Below, in pieces: positions 39,764 to 49,161 of a stretch of DNA of 64,000 bases (its first letter is position 1; every line of letters starts with the position of its first letter). The notes under the pieces are model-generated. The model ran no database searches. It was not told the origin of the DNA and saw only the letters and a program-made list of their open reading frames with translations. A program made the translations under genes and the position numbers. The DNA is from Syntrophotalea acetylenica. Its GTDB lineage: Bacteria > Desulfobacterota > Desulfuromonadia > Desulfuromonadales > Syntrophotaleaceae. The stretch is from positions 1,978,001 through 2,042,000 of the forward strand of contig NZ_CP015455.1 of assembly GCF_001888165.1 (NCBI RefSeq). Direction: 5' to 3'.

Positions 39764-41070
39764 TTGCCCCGCATTTCAGTCACCTTTCTGGCGGCGGCCT
39801 GTCCCACGCTGCTTTGCGGATAAGCCTTTGCGATTTGCTCGTACAGTTCCAGCGCCTGCGCGGTACGACCCTGTTTTTCGTAACCGGTGGCCAGCAGGTA
39901 ACCGCCGCGATCGGTCGGCAGAAGATCCATGCTCTTCTGCAGATGGCCGACCGCCGCGGGAATCTCGTTCAGTTCCAGATGAACCATGCCCAGCCCCAGA
40001 CGCGACAGATAATAATTGTCATCCAGTTGCACCGCTCTGGCAAAGTGCGGACGGGCGGCGCGGACATCTTGGGCACGCAGATAGGCCAGGCCCAGCCCGG
40101 TCAGAATCAGGGACTGATCCGGGGCCGCGGCGGCAGCCTGCAGATATGTCGCGATGGCACCGGACACGTCCCCCTGCGCTTCCTGCTCGCGGGCCTTGTC
40201 ATACAGCTCGTACCCCTTCGCGGTTGTCTTCAAGCCGGCAATGGCACGCTGAAAAGGCTGCGCGTTAAGCACAAAACGGGAATCAGCCGTCTGGGCCGGG
40301 TAGCGATGGGCAACATAGGCTTGCAGATCCTGCATGCGTTCCTTGGAGAAAGGATGGGTACGGAACAGTCCCGTCAGCCACATCGGCTCGGCCCCGCCCT
40401 CCACGGTGCGGTAAAAAAATTCCTGCAGCTGGATGCTGCCGCGGGGGTTGTAACCGGCGCGCACCATGTAATCGACCCCCAGGCGGTCGGCCTGGCGTTC
40501 CTGGTCCCGGCTGAACCGGTTGTCCAGCAAGCCGGCGGCGAGCTGCCCTGCCTGGGTGGCGGCGGTGCCATAGGCGCTGGAACCGGTCGCCGCCGAGAGC
40601 ACCGCCAGTCCGACGTTCAGCAGGGTACCGCGCTGCATGCCCTGCACCGAATCGCGAGCGGTGACGTGCCCCACCTCATGACCGAGAACGGCTGCCAGCT
40701 GGGCTTCATTTTCGAGACTGGCCAGCAACCCCCGGGTAATGGCGATATAGCCACCCGGCAGGGCGAAGGCATTGGGGGTGGAATCGTTAAGCACGCAGAA
40801 CTCGTAAGGCATCTCCGGCCTTTCGGAGACCCTGGCCACACGCAAACCGACGCTGTTGACATAACCGGCAAGCTGCTTATCGGCATACTCGCCGCCCATC
40901 TGCTGCACGGCTTTCGGAAAAGCCTCCTTGCCCAGCTGAATTTCCTGGGAGGGCGACACGGAAAATAGCGCCAGCTCCTGCCGGCCCGTAACCGGATTGA
41001 CGGCACAGCCCGCCGTACACAGCCATGCCAATGCCGCAACAGACACCAACCGAACAGATGTGATACGCAT
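39760..41070 (-). CDS. M48-family metalloprotease lipoprotein with TPR repeats (BepA-like)
   Basis: 436 aa. The lipobox TAGC has Cys22. The M48 zinc motif is HEVGH at 131-135, with the third ligand region RDQERQADRLGVDYM. TPR-like helices occupy ~285-430 (GDVSGAIATYLQAAAAAPDQ, RAARPHFARAVQLDD, GRTAQALELYEQIAKAYPQ). BepA in E. coli guards outer-membrane LPS-transporter assembly from the periplasm; the domain order matches. Coupled by a 4-nt overlap to the PH-like gene. Confidence 0.9.
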   Translation of the reverse strand: MRITSVRLVSVAALAWLCTAGCAVNPVTGRQELALFSVSPSQEIQLGKEAFPKAVQQMGGEYADKQLAGYVNSVGLRVARVSERPEMPYEFCVLNDSTPNAFALPGGYIAITRGLLASLENEAQLAAVLGHEVGHVTARDSVQGMQRGTLLNVGLAVLSAATGSSAYGTAATQAGQLAAGLLDNRFSRDQERQADRLGVDYMVRAGYNPRGSIQLQEFFYRTVEGGAEPMWLTGLFRTHPFSKERMQDLQAYVAHRYPAQTADSRFVLNAQPFQRAIAGLKTTAKGYELYDKAREQEAQGDVSGAIATYLQAAAAAPDQSLILTGLGLAYLRAQDVRAARPHFARAVQLDDNYYLSRLGLGMVHLELNEIPAAVGHLQKSMDLLPTDRGGYLLATGYEKQGRTAQALELYEQIAKAYPQSSVGQAAARKVTEMRGK

Positions 41071-41343
41071 AATAGCGACTCCCTTCTCGGAAATTCGTGA
41101 GACAAACAGACGACATCAAATATTTTTTATCATAAAACGCCGCTGCCGCCGCGGCAAGAGGGTTATCCCGGGCAATTGCGCCAATCGTTCGCCCCCGGCT
41201 GATATGCTTCGCCGGCACAGGTGCGGTTGTCAGCGGCCGGAAGATTTGTGCTCGAATTTTTATCTGGCATAAAAATCTGTGTTGTTATAGCATGGTGAGA
41301 TTTTTCAATACAACAACCCGGGCAAGGAGACCATAGACGTTTT

Positions 41344-43152
41344 ATGCTGCAAAACATTCGTAACATCGCCATTATCGCCCACGTCGACCACGGCAAGACA
41401 ACTCTGGTGGACGCCATGCTGAGACAATCCGGCGTCTTCCGAGACAACCAGGTGGTTGCCGAACGGGTCATGGACAATAACGACCTGGAAAAAGAGCGGG
41501 GCATCACCATCCTTTCAAAAAACCTTTCCATCCATCACAACGGCCTCAAGATCAATGTCGTCGACACTCCCGGCCATGCCGATTTCGGCGGAGAGGTGGA
41601 GCGGGTACTGAAGATGGTCGATTGCGTGCTGCTGCTGGTGGACGCTTTCGACGGCCCCATGCCCCAGACCCGCTTCGTGCTGAAAAAATCCCTCGATCTG
41701 GGACTGAAGCCGATCGTCGTCATCAACAAGATCGACCGCCCCGGTTGCCGGCCGGCCCAGGTGGTGGACATGGTTTTCGATCTGTTCTGCGAACTCAACG
41801 CCTGCGAGGAACAGCTCGATTTCCCCATCATCTACACCAACGCCAAGGCCGGCATCGCCAAGCGCGACCTTGACCAGGAATCGGACAACCTCGAACCGCT
41901 GTTCGACCTGATCCGCGAGAAAGTCAGCCCCCCCGCCGGGAACCCGGATGCCCCCTTCCAGATGCTGGTTACAAGCATCGGCTACAACGACTACCTGGGT
42001 CGCATCGCCACCGGCAAGATTGCCAACGGCAAGGTTCGCACCGGCCAGACCATCGCCCTGATCAAGCGGGACGGCAGTGTCGGAAAGGGGCGCATCAGCA
42101 AATTGATCGGCTACCAGGGGGTTACCCAGATCGAACTGGAACAGGCCCCGGCCGGCGACATTGTCAGCATCGCCGGATTCGAAGAGGTCGGCATCGGGGA
42201 AACCTTCGCCGATGAAAGCTGCCCCCAGGCGCTGCCTTCCATCGCCATCGACGAGCCGACCCTGTCCATGAACTTTTCCATCAACACCTCGCCCTTCGCC
42301 GGCCGGGAAGGAAAATTCGTCACCTCGCGCAATCTGCGCGACCGCCTGATGCGCGAGTTACGCACCAACGTCTCCCTGCGCGTCGAAGAAACGGACAACA
42401 CCGATACCTTTCGGGTTTCGGGGCGCGGCGAACTGCATCTTTCCATCCTCATCGAAAACATGCGCCGGGAAGGGTTCGAGCTCTCCGTCTCCAAACCGGA
42501 AGTCATTTTCAGGGATATCGACGGTCAGCGCTGCGAGCCCATGGAACATCTGATCATCGATGTTCCCGAGGAGCATCAGGGCACGGTCATTGAAAAACTC
42601 GGCAAACGCAAGGCGGAAATGATCTCCATGCACCCCATGGATGGCATCAACCGGCTGGAGTTCAGCATACCGGCCCGCGGCCTGATTGGTTTCCGTACCG
42701 AGTTTCTGACCGACACCCGCGGCACCGGCGTCATGAACCACACCTTCAATGAGTACGCACCCTACAAAGGCCCCATTCCCGGCCGCAGCAACGGCGTGCT
42801 GGTAGCTATGGAAGATGGCGAAACGGCGGGCTACGCCCTCTTCACCCTGCAGGATCGCGGCACCCTGTTCGTCGACCCCGGCGTCAGGGTCTACGAAGGC
42901 ATGATCATCGGTGAAAACGCCAAGCAGAGCGACATGGTGGTCAATCCGTGCAAAGGCAAAAAGCTTACCAACGTCCGGGCATCGGGCAGCGATGATGCCA
43001 TTCGCCTGACGCCGCCGCGGTTGCTGAGCCTGGAGCAGGCTCTCGAATACATCAACGACGACGAACTGGTCGAAGTCACCCCGACCTCCATTCGGCTGCG
43101 CAAGAAACTGCTCGACGCCAATGCCCGCAAAAAGTTCGATAAAAACAAATAG
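41344..43152 (+). CDS. typA: Ribosome-associated GTPase TypA/BipA
   Basis: 602 aa, normal length. The G1 motif is AHVDHGKT (12-19), G2 is in [10 protein letters not shown]3 is [14 protein letters not shown] and G4 is INKIDRPG. Domains resembling EF-G III and V follow, then the TypA-specific C-terminal domain. SD AAGGAGA lies about 13 nt before the ATG. It binds 70S ribosomes in a GTP-dependent way and helps 50S assembly and stress adaptation. It ends at a strong terminator. Confidence 0.98.
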   Translation: MLQNIRNIAIIAHVDHGKTTLVDAMLRQSGVFRDNQVVAERVMDNNDLEKERGITILSKNLSIHHNGLKINVVDTPGHADFGGEVERVLKMVDCVLLLVDAFDGPMPQTRFVLKKSLDLGLKPIVVINKIDRPGCRPAQVVDMVFDLFCELNACEEQLDFPIIYTNAKAGIAKRDLDQESDNLEPLFDLIREKVSPPAGNPDAPFQMLVTSIGYNDYLGRIATGKIANGKVRTGQTIALIKRDGSVGKGRISKLIGYQGVTQIELEQAPAGDIVSIAGFEEVGIGETFADESCPQALPSIAIDEPTLSMNFSINTSPFAGREGKFVTSRNLRDRLMRELRTNVSLRVEETDNTDTFRVSGRGELHLSILIENMRREGFELSVSKPEVIFRDIDGQRCEPMEHLIIDVPEEHQGTVIEKLGKRKAEMISMHPMDGINRLEFSIPARGLIGFRTEFLTDTRGTGVMNHTFNEYAPYKGPIPGRSNGVLVAMEDGETAGYALFTLQDRGTLFVDPGVRVYEGMIIGENAKQSDMVVNPCKGKKLTNVRASGSDDAIRLTPPRLLSLEQALEYINDDELVEVTPTSIRLRKKLLDANARKKFDKNK

Positions 43153-43165
43153 CCCGTTTTGAACG

Positions 43166-43195
43166 GCGGCCCGTTGTATCAACGGGCCGCTTTTT
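43166..43195 (+). terminator. Rho-independent terminator of typA
   Basis: An 11-bp stem (GCGGCCCGTTG at 43166-43176 with 43180-43190) closes a TAT loop and is followed directly by TTTTT (43191-43195). It starts 14 nt after the typA stop. Confidence 0.93.
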
Positions 43196-43315
43196 CCATT
43201 TTTCACCAACTGATTGTCTTGTCATAACCGGGCAATCTGACTATATTCGGATCAAATCGGATTTCACGCCCCTATCCACACCATGCTGGACAAAGCTCTG
43301 CTGTCAGGAGGGTTC

Positions 43316-43870
43316 ATGCATCAGGCACTGTCGACCCAACATCAGTCCATTCTGCTGGCCATTGCCAGACAATCCATCGCGTGCTGCGTCCGCACCGGCC
43401 AGCTCTGCGTCGAACCGAGAGAGGAAAAAGCCCTCAATGCACGGCTCGGCTGTTTCGTATCCATCAAAAAGGATGGACGCCTGCGCGGCTGCATCGGCAA
43501 TTTCCAGTCTCAATGGCCCCTCTACCGCGAAGTTGCGGAAATGGCCTGCGCCGCCGCCACCAAGGATCCGCGCTTCTATCCCATGGAAGAAACCGATCTT
43601 GACAAGTTCCACGTGGAGATCTCGGTGCTTTCACCTTTGCAGAAAATCGACGACATACAGGCCATTCAGGTTGGAACCCATGGCCTGTATATAGAAAAAG
43701 GCTTTCACCGGGGGGTGCTGCTGCCCCAGGTTGCCGTTGAATACGGCTGGGATCGGGACACCTTCCTGCAGCAGACCTGCACCAAAGCGGGGCTGCCGGC
43801 CAATGCCTGGGATTCCGAAAATGCGGATATTTACATCTTTTCGGCCCAGGTTTTTGGCGACCAACCATAG
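43316..43870 (+). CDS. AMMECR1-domain protein (AmmeMemoRadiSam system protein A)
   Basis: 184 aa from the ATG at 43316, chosen for AGGAGG about 5 nt upstream; an in-frame ATG at 43283 has none. The family hallmark GRLRGCIGNF is present, after LGCFVSIKKD, and followed by HVEISVLSPLQKI and GVLLPQVAVEYGW. AMMECR1 proteins often travel with MEMO1 and a radical-SAM protein; neither is nearby here. The biochemical role is unresolved. Confidence 0.92.
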   Translation: MHQALSTQHQSILLAIARQSIACCVRTGQLCVEPREEKALNARLGCFVSIKKDGRLRGCIGNFQSQWPLYREVAEMACAAATKDPRFYPMEETDLDKFHVEISVLSPLQKIDDIQAIQVGTHGLYIEKGFHRGVLLPQVAVEYGWDRDTFLQQTCTKAGLPANAWDSENADIYIFSAQVFGDQP

Positions 43871-44774
43871 TGCGCCGGGGTGTCCGCGGCGGCCATCGCG
43901 ACTTGCACAAACTGCACAGAATTCTGGCAATACGCTAACTTGATCGCTGTTCCGATAACTTACACGGCTTCCACCCCGGCGATTCCCGGGGTTCTCCACA
44001 AACACTGTGGACAACTGCTCCCCCGACCCTGCTTCACACCTCGCTGCGGCAAGGAATCACGATGAAACGCCGTTGATCTTCCCTCAAGCCGGGGTAAGCT
44101 TGCAGCAGGCAATGCAGCAAACATCAACCCGATAATCGGTTTTGCACCATGACCAAAATTCATCCGAAAGCCAGGGCTCCTTGGCAGGCTTCGCTTCTGG
44201 AACCGATGATCCGGGGGCGGATCGGCCCACGCCAGGCGGGCACCGCAACGACGCAATCGGTGACTCCCGTCGACCGCATAACCCTGTCGGCATCAGGACT
44301 TGCTGCCGCCGCCCGCTTCAGCAACTGTATCCGGCGGCCAGCCGACGCCTACGCCATCGCCCTGCCCGCTCCCTGCGCATCCAGCGAAGTATCCGATGCG
44401 GGGGCGGTTGCGGAAAGCCCAGCGGAAACTCCGGCGGCGCGCCGGCGGATTCGCGAATCCTACGAAAAACAACCTGGCGACTCCGACTGGCCGGCGGAGC
44501 GACGGGGATCGCAAATCGATATCCTGGTTTAGTGCAACGGCAAACACCGAAAAAAGCGGCGTTCCAACCACACTTTTTTTATGTCACGATCGGCTGTGCT
44601 TCCCGGATCGATGCCCTTTTTACCCTGAAACGAGGTTTAAAAAACAAAAATTCCTGTTACATAGCCGGATTTTTTGCTAGTATACCGGCGTATTTTTTGT
44701 CACACCCTGTTTGTTACGAGCCACCGCCATAGTCAGGGGCATGCAGCAAGCGGAGGCAACCTGAACGGATACCC
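43871..44774. other. Long region without an established gene
   Basis: About 900 bases between AMMECR1 and the sigma-54 activator. It holds two DnaA-box-like 9-mers facing each other (TTCTCCACA at 43992-44000 and TGTGGACAA at 44006-44014), one weak candidate ORF at 44149-44532, and a possible promoter for the activator: TTACAT (44657-44662), 18-nt spacer, TATACC (44681-44686). Overlapping frames are open in several phases, as expected for GC-rich noncoding DNA. Confidence 0.5.
44149..44532 (+). CDS. Doubtful hypothetical ORF (127 aa)
   Basis: Opens MTKIHPKARAPWQASLLEPM and contains SVTPVDRITLSASGL, a phrase reminiscent of the 'VDRVTLSA' stretch found in FlgM-like anti-sigma factors and other short flagellar proteins. 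The remainder is Ala/Arg/Pro-rich and lacks the FlgM sigma-28-binding C-terminus. No good SD is present. Its position before a motility regulator is the main argument for it. It may be noncoding. Confidence 0.3.
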   Translation: MTKIHPKARAPWQASLLEPMIRGRIGPRQAGTATTQSVTPVDRITLSASGLAAAARFSNCIRRPADAYAIALPAPCASSEVSDAGAVAESPAETPAARRRIRESYEKQPGDSDWPAERRGSQIDILV

Positions 44775-46196
44775 ATGTTCTATTCATTGCGCAGCGTCCT
44801 CCTTGTCCACAACAATGCCAAAGAGAGAAACGATTTGGCCGTCGCCATCCGGCGCACCGTCGACTGCGCCGTCCTCGAGGCGAATTCCCCCGAAGAAGCC
44901 CTGGCATTGATGCAGGAAGACGAAATATCCGTCATCCTCACGGATCTTTTCGCGCCCACCAACCAGGGGCTGGACCTTCTGAAGCAGGCTTCGCAACTCA
45001 ACACCCAGGTCGTGACCATTGTCGGCACCCCGGTCGACCAGCGCAACATGGGGCTGGAGGCGTTGAAGCTCGGCGCCTTTTTCTGCCTCAACACCCCCTA
45101 CAACCACGAGGAAACCATCATTGCCACTTCCCGCGCCCTGCAGCATCACGATTTGCTCACCAAAGGCGAAGTGCGCGGTCGCAAATTCCGCAAATCCGAC
45201 GGTTTTCACGGGATTATCGGCCAGTCCCCGAAAATGCGGCAGCTTTTCAATTGTATTGAAAAGCTGGCTGTGGAGGGGGATTCTTCGGTGCTGGTACTCG
45301 GGGAGAGCGGCACCGGCAAGGAACTGGTGGCCCGCGCCATCCATGCCCATGGGCCCCGCAGTCGCAAGAATTTCGTACCGGTGAACTGCGCCGCCATTCC
45401 CGAGGACCTTCTGGAAAGCGAATTGTTCGGCTACGTCAAGGGGGCTTTCACCGGCGCCAATCAGGCCAAGATGGGACGTCTGCAATACGCCGATGGCGGG
45501 ACCCTGTTTCTGGATGAAATCGGCGACATGAAGGCCAGCCTGCAGGCCAAGCTGCTGCGGGTCTTGCAGGAAAAGGAGTTCGAACCCGTCGGCGGCGTCA
45601 AGCCGGTTTCCATCGACGTGCGGGTGGTGGCCGCGACGCACCGCGACCTCGAAAAATCCGTTGCCGAAGGACGTTTCCGCGAGGATTTGTATTACCGGCT
45701 CAATGTCATTCCTCTGCCGATTCCGCCCTTGCGCAAACGAAAGGACGACATCCCGCTGCTCATCGACCGGTTTGTCGCCATCTACAATCGCAAGAAAAAA
45801 AACCCCTTCAAGGGGTTTGAGGAAGACGCCATGCAGGCGCTGAAACTATACCCGTGGCCAGGCAACGTACGCGAACTGGAAAACCTGGTACAGCGCATGT
45901 CCATCTTTTTTGCCGGGCAGACCGTCAACCGCGAGGATCTTCCGGAGAAGTACCAATGCCTCGACGAAGCGGCTCCCGCGCAGCAAACCTCGCAAGGGCC
46001 TGAAAACACCATCAGTCTGGAAGAAGGCGGCGTTGACTTCAATCTGCTGGTCAGCCGTTTCGAGAATCAGCTGATTCTGCAGGCGCTCAATATCACCGGC
46101 GGCAACAAGCGCGAAGCCGCGAAACTGCTCAACCTCAAGCGCACCACCCTGATCGAAAAACTGAAACGCAAAAACATCCAGACCGGCGAGGGCTGA
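44775..46196 (+). CDS. Sigma-54-dependent activator with degenerate receiver (FlgR/FleQ-like)
   Basis: 473 aa. Residues 1-120 are receiver-like: Asp57 (ILTDLF) remains, but the acidic pair is replaced by HNN (12-14) and the conserved Lys by Asn106 (CLNTP). The AAA+ domain (~145-390) has Walker A GESGTGKE, the sigma-54-contact loop GAFTGA, Walker B GTLFLDEIGD and the arginine-finger region RFREDLYYRLNVIP. The C-terminus is a Fis-type HTH (GGNKREAAKLLNLKRTTLIEKLKR). It probably activates flagellar sigma-54 promoters, such as that at 56039. Phosphorylation control is doubtful. It converges on the che operon. Confidence 0.9.
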   Translation: MFYSLRSVLLVHNNAKERNDLAVAIRRTVDCAVLEANSPEEALALMQEDEISVILTDLFAPTNQGLDLLKQASQLNTQVVTIVGTPVDQRNMGLEALKLGAFFCLNTPYNHEETIIATSRALQHHDLLTKGEVRGRKFRKSDGFHGIIGQSPKMRQLFNCIEKLAVEGDSSVLVLGESGTGKELVARAIHAHGPRSRKNFVPVNCAAIPEDLLESELFGYVKGAFTGANQAKMGRLQYADGGTLFLDEIGDMKASLQAKLLRVLQEKEFEPVGGVKPVSIDVRVVAATHRDLEKSVAEGRFREDLYYRLNVIPLPIPPLRKRKDDIPLLIDRFVAIYNRKKKNPFKGFEEDAMQALKLYPWPGNVRELENLVQRMSIFFAGQTVNREDLPEKYQCLDEAAPAQQTSQGPENTISLEEGGVDFNLLVSRFENQLILQALNITGGNKREAAKLLNLKRTTLIEKLKRKNIQTGEG

Positions 46197-46234
46197 GGCC
46201 GCCGCGGCTGGAAAGAGCTGTCACCCGATGAAAA

Positions 46235-47257
46235 CTAGGCCAGGTGCTGTCTCAGCTTGTCCCTGATGTCCTCCGGGGAACTGGGCAGTACCACAATATC
46301 CCGCACACCGTATTTTACCGCCTGCAGTACCTGGCTGCGGGTCCACTGACCGCCCGCGGCAATCAGCGGCACCTTCTCTCCCAGAACCGCCCTGGCCTTG
46401 ATGATGGCCGCCAGACCCTGCTCCTTGGTGTCGTCCATGGTGAACACCGCTGCTTTCACCGGAGCGGTGCCTTGCGGTCCGAAAGGCTGGAAGTCATCCT
46501 GATATCCGACCACCTGCGGCACGAAACCTTCGGCGATGCAGGCATCGGCGAGATCATGCGATCCCTCCTTGCGCCCCGTCACCACCAGCACCGTATTTCG
46601 CGGATCTTCCGCCCTGTCCGCGGCCTGCGTCGGCACGGCCTCGACAACGGCAGCCGCCTGCCGAGGCGCGGCGGGCTCGATCACAAGCGGTTCAAGCCCC
46701 AGCAGATCCGAGGGAAAAAGCATCTCCATGCACTGCAGTGGCTGCCCGTCCAGGGTCATGCCGAAAGACACCTGGTACAGGTCCCCCGGCCCGAAAGGCT
46801 TGTCGCTTTCGGCCTCGATCCTGCCGGGAACCACCACTTCAATCGTATTTTTTTTAAAATGCAGCTTGTCCAGCGCGGCTTCGTCAAAGGCCTGGATCAG
46901 CTCGCCCGAGATGATGTTGACGATCTCGCCATAGGCATCGGCCTCATCTTCATTGAAGGCTTCCTTGCGTACCTGTTTTTCCAGCTCGGCAGGCGGCAGC
47001 ATGATCAAAGTGCCGCCAAGCAGCACTGCGTCCTTCAATTGATTGAAGCAGTACATCTTGCCTTCGCGGCTGCCACTGACGTCAAAGTCGGCCATCACCA
47101 GCTTTTTTTGGAAAGATGCGAAAAAGCCGGCTTTGGTCACACGGCGCTCGGCGGCCAGAGATACGGCCACTTCGCAACCGAGAAGATCGCCCAGACCGAC
47201 CGCCAGTTTTTCCGCAAGCGTATCAAGTATGGCTGTTATATGCTGGTTTTCGCCCAT
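46235..47257 (-). CDS. CheX/CheC-like protein fused to a degenerate receiver
   Basis: 340 aa from the ATG at 47255-47257; no clear SD. Residues ~1-200 are CheX/CheC-like with the phosphatase signature E-x2-N in YGEIVNIISGEL. Residues ~220-340 follow the receiver fold (NTVLVVTGRK, VKAAVFTMDD, VPLIAAGGQW, VRDIVVLPSSP) but lack the acidic pair, the Thr/Ser and the Lys. It is the last gene in the che-direction block, separated from cheX by a hairpin. It may link receiver dephosphorylation to another partner. Confidence 0.78.
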   Translation of the reverse strand: MGENQHITAILDTLAEKLAVGLGDLLGCEVAVSLAAERRVTKAGFFASFQKKLVMADFDVSGSREGKMYCFNQLKDAVLLGGTLIMLPPAELEKQVRKEAFNEDEADAYGEIVNIISGELIQAFDEAALDKLHFKKNTIEVVVPGRIEAESDKPFGPGDLYQVSFGMTLDGQPLQCMEMLFPSDLLGLEPLVIEPAAPRQAAAVVEAVPTQAADRAEDPRNTVLVVTGRKEGSHDLADACIAEGFVPQVVGYQDDFQPFGPQGTAPVKAAVFTMDDTKEQGLAAIIKARAVLGEKVPLIAAGGQWTRSQVLQAVKYGVRDIVVLPSSPEDIRDKLRQHLA

Positions 47258-47340
47258 AACCGTCAACAATCGCCGCCGCCGGCCGCCATCAGGCGGTCCG
47301 GCTCCGGGGCACAGGAAATAATCACCCGTTGAAAATCAAA

Positions 47341-47396
47341 AAACCGCACGATCCGCCGCCGGGAGGCGCTCCCCCGGCAGCCGATCGCGCGGTTTT
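47341..47396 (-). terminator. Hairpin between cheX and the CheX-receiver fusion gene
   Basis: An imperfect long stem pairs AACCGC...CGATC with GATCG...GCGGTT around a GC-rich centre; on the minus strand it is followed by TTTTTTG. It would terminate or attenuate transcription coming from the che operon before the last gene. Confidence 0.65.
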
Positions 47397-47401
47397 CACC
47401 A

Positions 47402-47860
47402 TCAACTGTTCTGCAGATAGCATTCAACCAGAAACGCGCCTTCCTCGATGCAAAAAGGCACAATCACGCCATCGCCATCCGAAAGGCACTCCACCTCGTA
47501 CTCGGCTCCGGAGATCGCCGAGGGAATGGCCAGTTTGAGGCCGGTGCCGGTCTCGGTGAGCATGGATTTGACGCTGCCGGCGAGCATATTGGCGAGTTCA
47601 CCGATGGCATCCTTGACGTCGTCGTTGATCTCCTCGACATCCATGAACAGAAACTTGCTGGTGATGGCCATGGCAACGTCATTGGGCACATGGATAGCCA
47701 GCATGCCGCGATAGTTGCCAGCCAGTCCGACCAGGCCGGAAACCGAATCGGTAAATTTGTTGGAGCGCGTCGCCAGAGGCGCGGACGGATGTGCCTCGCA
47801 CATCAGCATGGATTGAAAAATTTCCTGCGTTGCATCCGAAATACATTTACCTAAATCCAC
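47402..47860 (-). CDS. cheX: CheX-family chemotaxis phosphatase
   Basis: 152 aa from a GTG at 47858-47860 with AAGGAGA 7 nt upstream. The CheX fold pattern is visible, with LVGLAGNYRGMLAIHVP and the active motif IGELANMLAGSVKSML (E-x2-N). CheX dephosphorylates CheY-P. It is preceded 15 nt upstream by a CheY, its likely substrate. Confidence 0.87.
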   Translation of the reverse strand: MDLGKCISDATQEIFQSMLMCEAHPSAPLATRSNKFTDSVSGLVGLAGNYRGMLAIHVPNDVAMAITSKFLFMDVEEINDDVKDAIGELANMLAGSVKSMLTETGTGLKLAIPSAISGAEYEVECLSDGDGVIVPFCIEEGAFLVECYLQNS

Positions 47861-47875
47861 GGAATGTTCTCCTTA

Positions 47876-48247
47876 TCACAGGAAATTGCCCAACACCTCT
47901 TGGACCTGCTCCGGTGTGAAGGGCTTTTTGATCGTGCCCACGGCGCCGAGGGACAAGGCTTCGTTAAGCACGTCGGTACCCGCCTCGGTAGTTATCATCA
48001 CGACGGGGATGGCCTTGATCTGGGCATCCGCGTTTTTCTGGCGCAAGAATTCGATGCCATCCATAACCGGCATGTTGATGTCGCTCAGCACAATATCGAC
48101 GGTTTCTCCCGCCAAAATTTCCAGGGCAGCCTGCCCGTCAGCGGCTTCCAGCAATTTTTCAAACTCGAAGCCGGCCTGGCGCAAGGAGCGTGCGACAATT
48201 TTCCGCATGGTGTTGGAGTCATCAACAATCAGAACCTTTTTTCCCAT
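47876..48247 (-). CDS. cheY: CheY-type single-domain response regulator
   Basis: 123 aa. The acidic pair is in VLIVDDSNTMR, the phospho-acceptor is Asp56 (IVLSDINMP), Thr is in MITTEAG and Lys in IKKPFTPEQ, so all receiver residues are present. There is no output domain, so it could bind the FliG/FliM switch or act as a phosphate sink. It lies between two CheX-like genes. Confidence 0.88.
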   Translation of the reverse strand: MGKKVLIVDDSNTMRKIVARSLRQAGFEFEKLLEAADGQAALEILAGETVDIVLSDINMPVMDGIEFLRQKNADAQIKAIPVVMITTEAGTDVLNEALSLGAVGTIKKPFTPEQVQEVLGNFL

Positions 48248-48299
48248 GATGCCGTTTATCCTTCCATAAAGGGTGTAAAGCCCGGCCCGTTATGAGGCC

Positions 48300-48776
48300 T
48301 CAGGCAGTTTCCGAATCCGTCGGGAACAACCCGCAGCCGATAATGGTCAGGGACAGCGGATCTCCCTCCACATCGTACTTCCAGGTTTTTCTGGGACCGT
48401 CGCATAAAACCGGCCGTTCCCGGCACACCTCCGGCAAACCGAGCCGATAGGTCTGGTCGCCGGGTAAAAAGTCGTTAAGCAGACGTCCGGCAACCGTATT
48501 GAGAAGCTCTCCGAGCATATCGGTCTGGATCTGCTCGACCACCTCGTCGTCCGGAAAGGCGTGCACCACATCGATGACGTTCCCGAGCAGCGAAACCGGC
48601 ACCGTCAGCACCAACTCCGCCTGCACCGGGTCGAGAACCAGCAGACGCGCCGACATGCTGTTTTCCGCGGTCTCTTCGGCGGTATCGCCGGTTTGCGGCA
48701 GAACTTCCATGAACGCCATATTCTCGAGCGTCACGGCAATGGATTGGCGAACCAGTTCATCAAAATTGCGGTTCAT
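48300..48776 (-). CDS. CheX-like protein
   Basis: 158 aa, start ATG behind GGGAG. The region DMLGELLNTVAGRLLNDF keeps the E-x2-N phosphatase motif with a second Asn spaced as in CheX. The N-terminus (RQSIAVTLENMAFMEV) is also CheX-like. It sits between two single-domain receivers. Confidence 0.75.
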   Translation of the reverse strand: MNRNFDELVRQSIAVTLENMAFMEVLPQTGDTAEETAENSMSARLLVLDPVQAELVLTVPVSLLGNVIDVVHAFPDDEVVEQIQTDMLGELLNTVAGRLLNDFLPGDQTYRLGLPEVCRERPVLCDGPRKTWKYDVEGDPLSLTIIGCGLFPTDSETA

Positions 48777-48789
48777 GATTTCTCCCTGT

Positions 48790-49161
48790 TCATTGCATCA
48801 GCGGTTCGAGCTTCTTCAGGAGCGTGGCCGGTGAAATCGGCTTGTCAAGGACCGCGAACGCCCCCAACTCGGACAGCAGCGCCTCCTTCGCAGGATTTCC
48901 CGCACTGGTGATCACCACCACCGGCACATGGTTGAGCTTGGGGCTGCCCTTGACCCACTTGAGCAGTGTTTCACCGTCCATGATGGGCATGTTGAGGTCG
49001 GTGACCAGCAGATCGGCCGGTTCTTCCTTGAGTCTGGCAAGGGCCTCCCTGCCATTGGGAACTTCCACCATGCCGGCGTCTCCCAGACCGATGATCTCCA
49101 GACAGCGCCGGATAACCATGCGCGCCGTGGCCGAGTCGTCGGCAATGACGATGCGTTTCAC
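48790..49161 (-). CDS. Single-domain response regulator
   Basis: 123 aa. It has IVIADDSATARM (acidic pair), phospho-acceptor Asp55 (LLVTDLNMP), VVITSAG and VLDKPISP with Lys. It differs clearly from the CheY at 47876, so it may serve another branch. It overlaps the HDOD gene by 4 nt and is followed 13 nt later by the CheX-like gene. Confidence 0.87.
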   Translation of the reverse strand: MKRIVIADDSATARMVIRRCLEIIGLGDAGMVEVPNGREALARLKEEPADLLVTDLNMPIMDGETLLKWVKGSPKLNHVPVVVITSAGNPAKEALLSELGAFAVLDKPISPATLLKKLEPLMQ

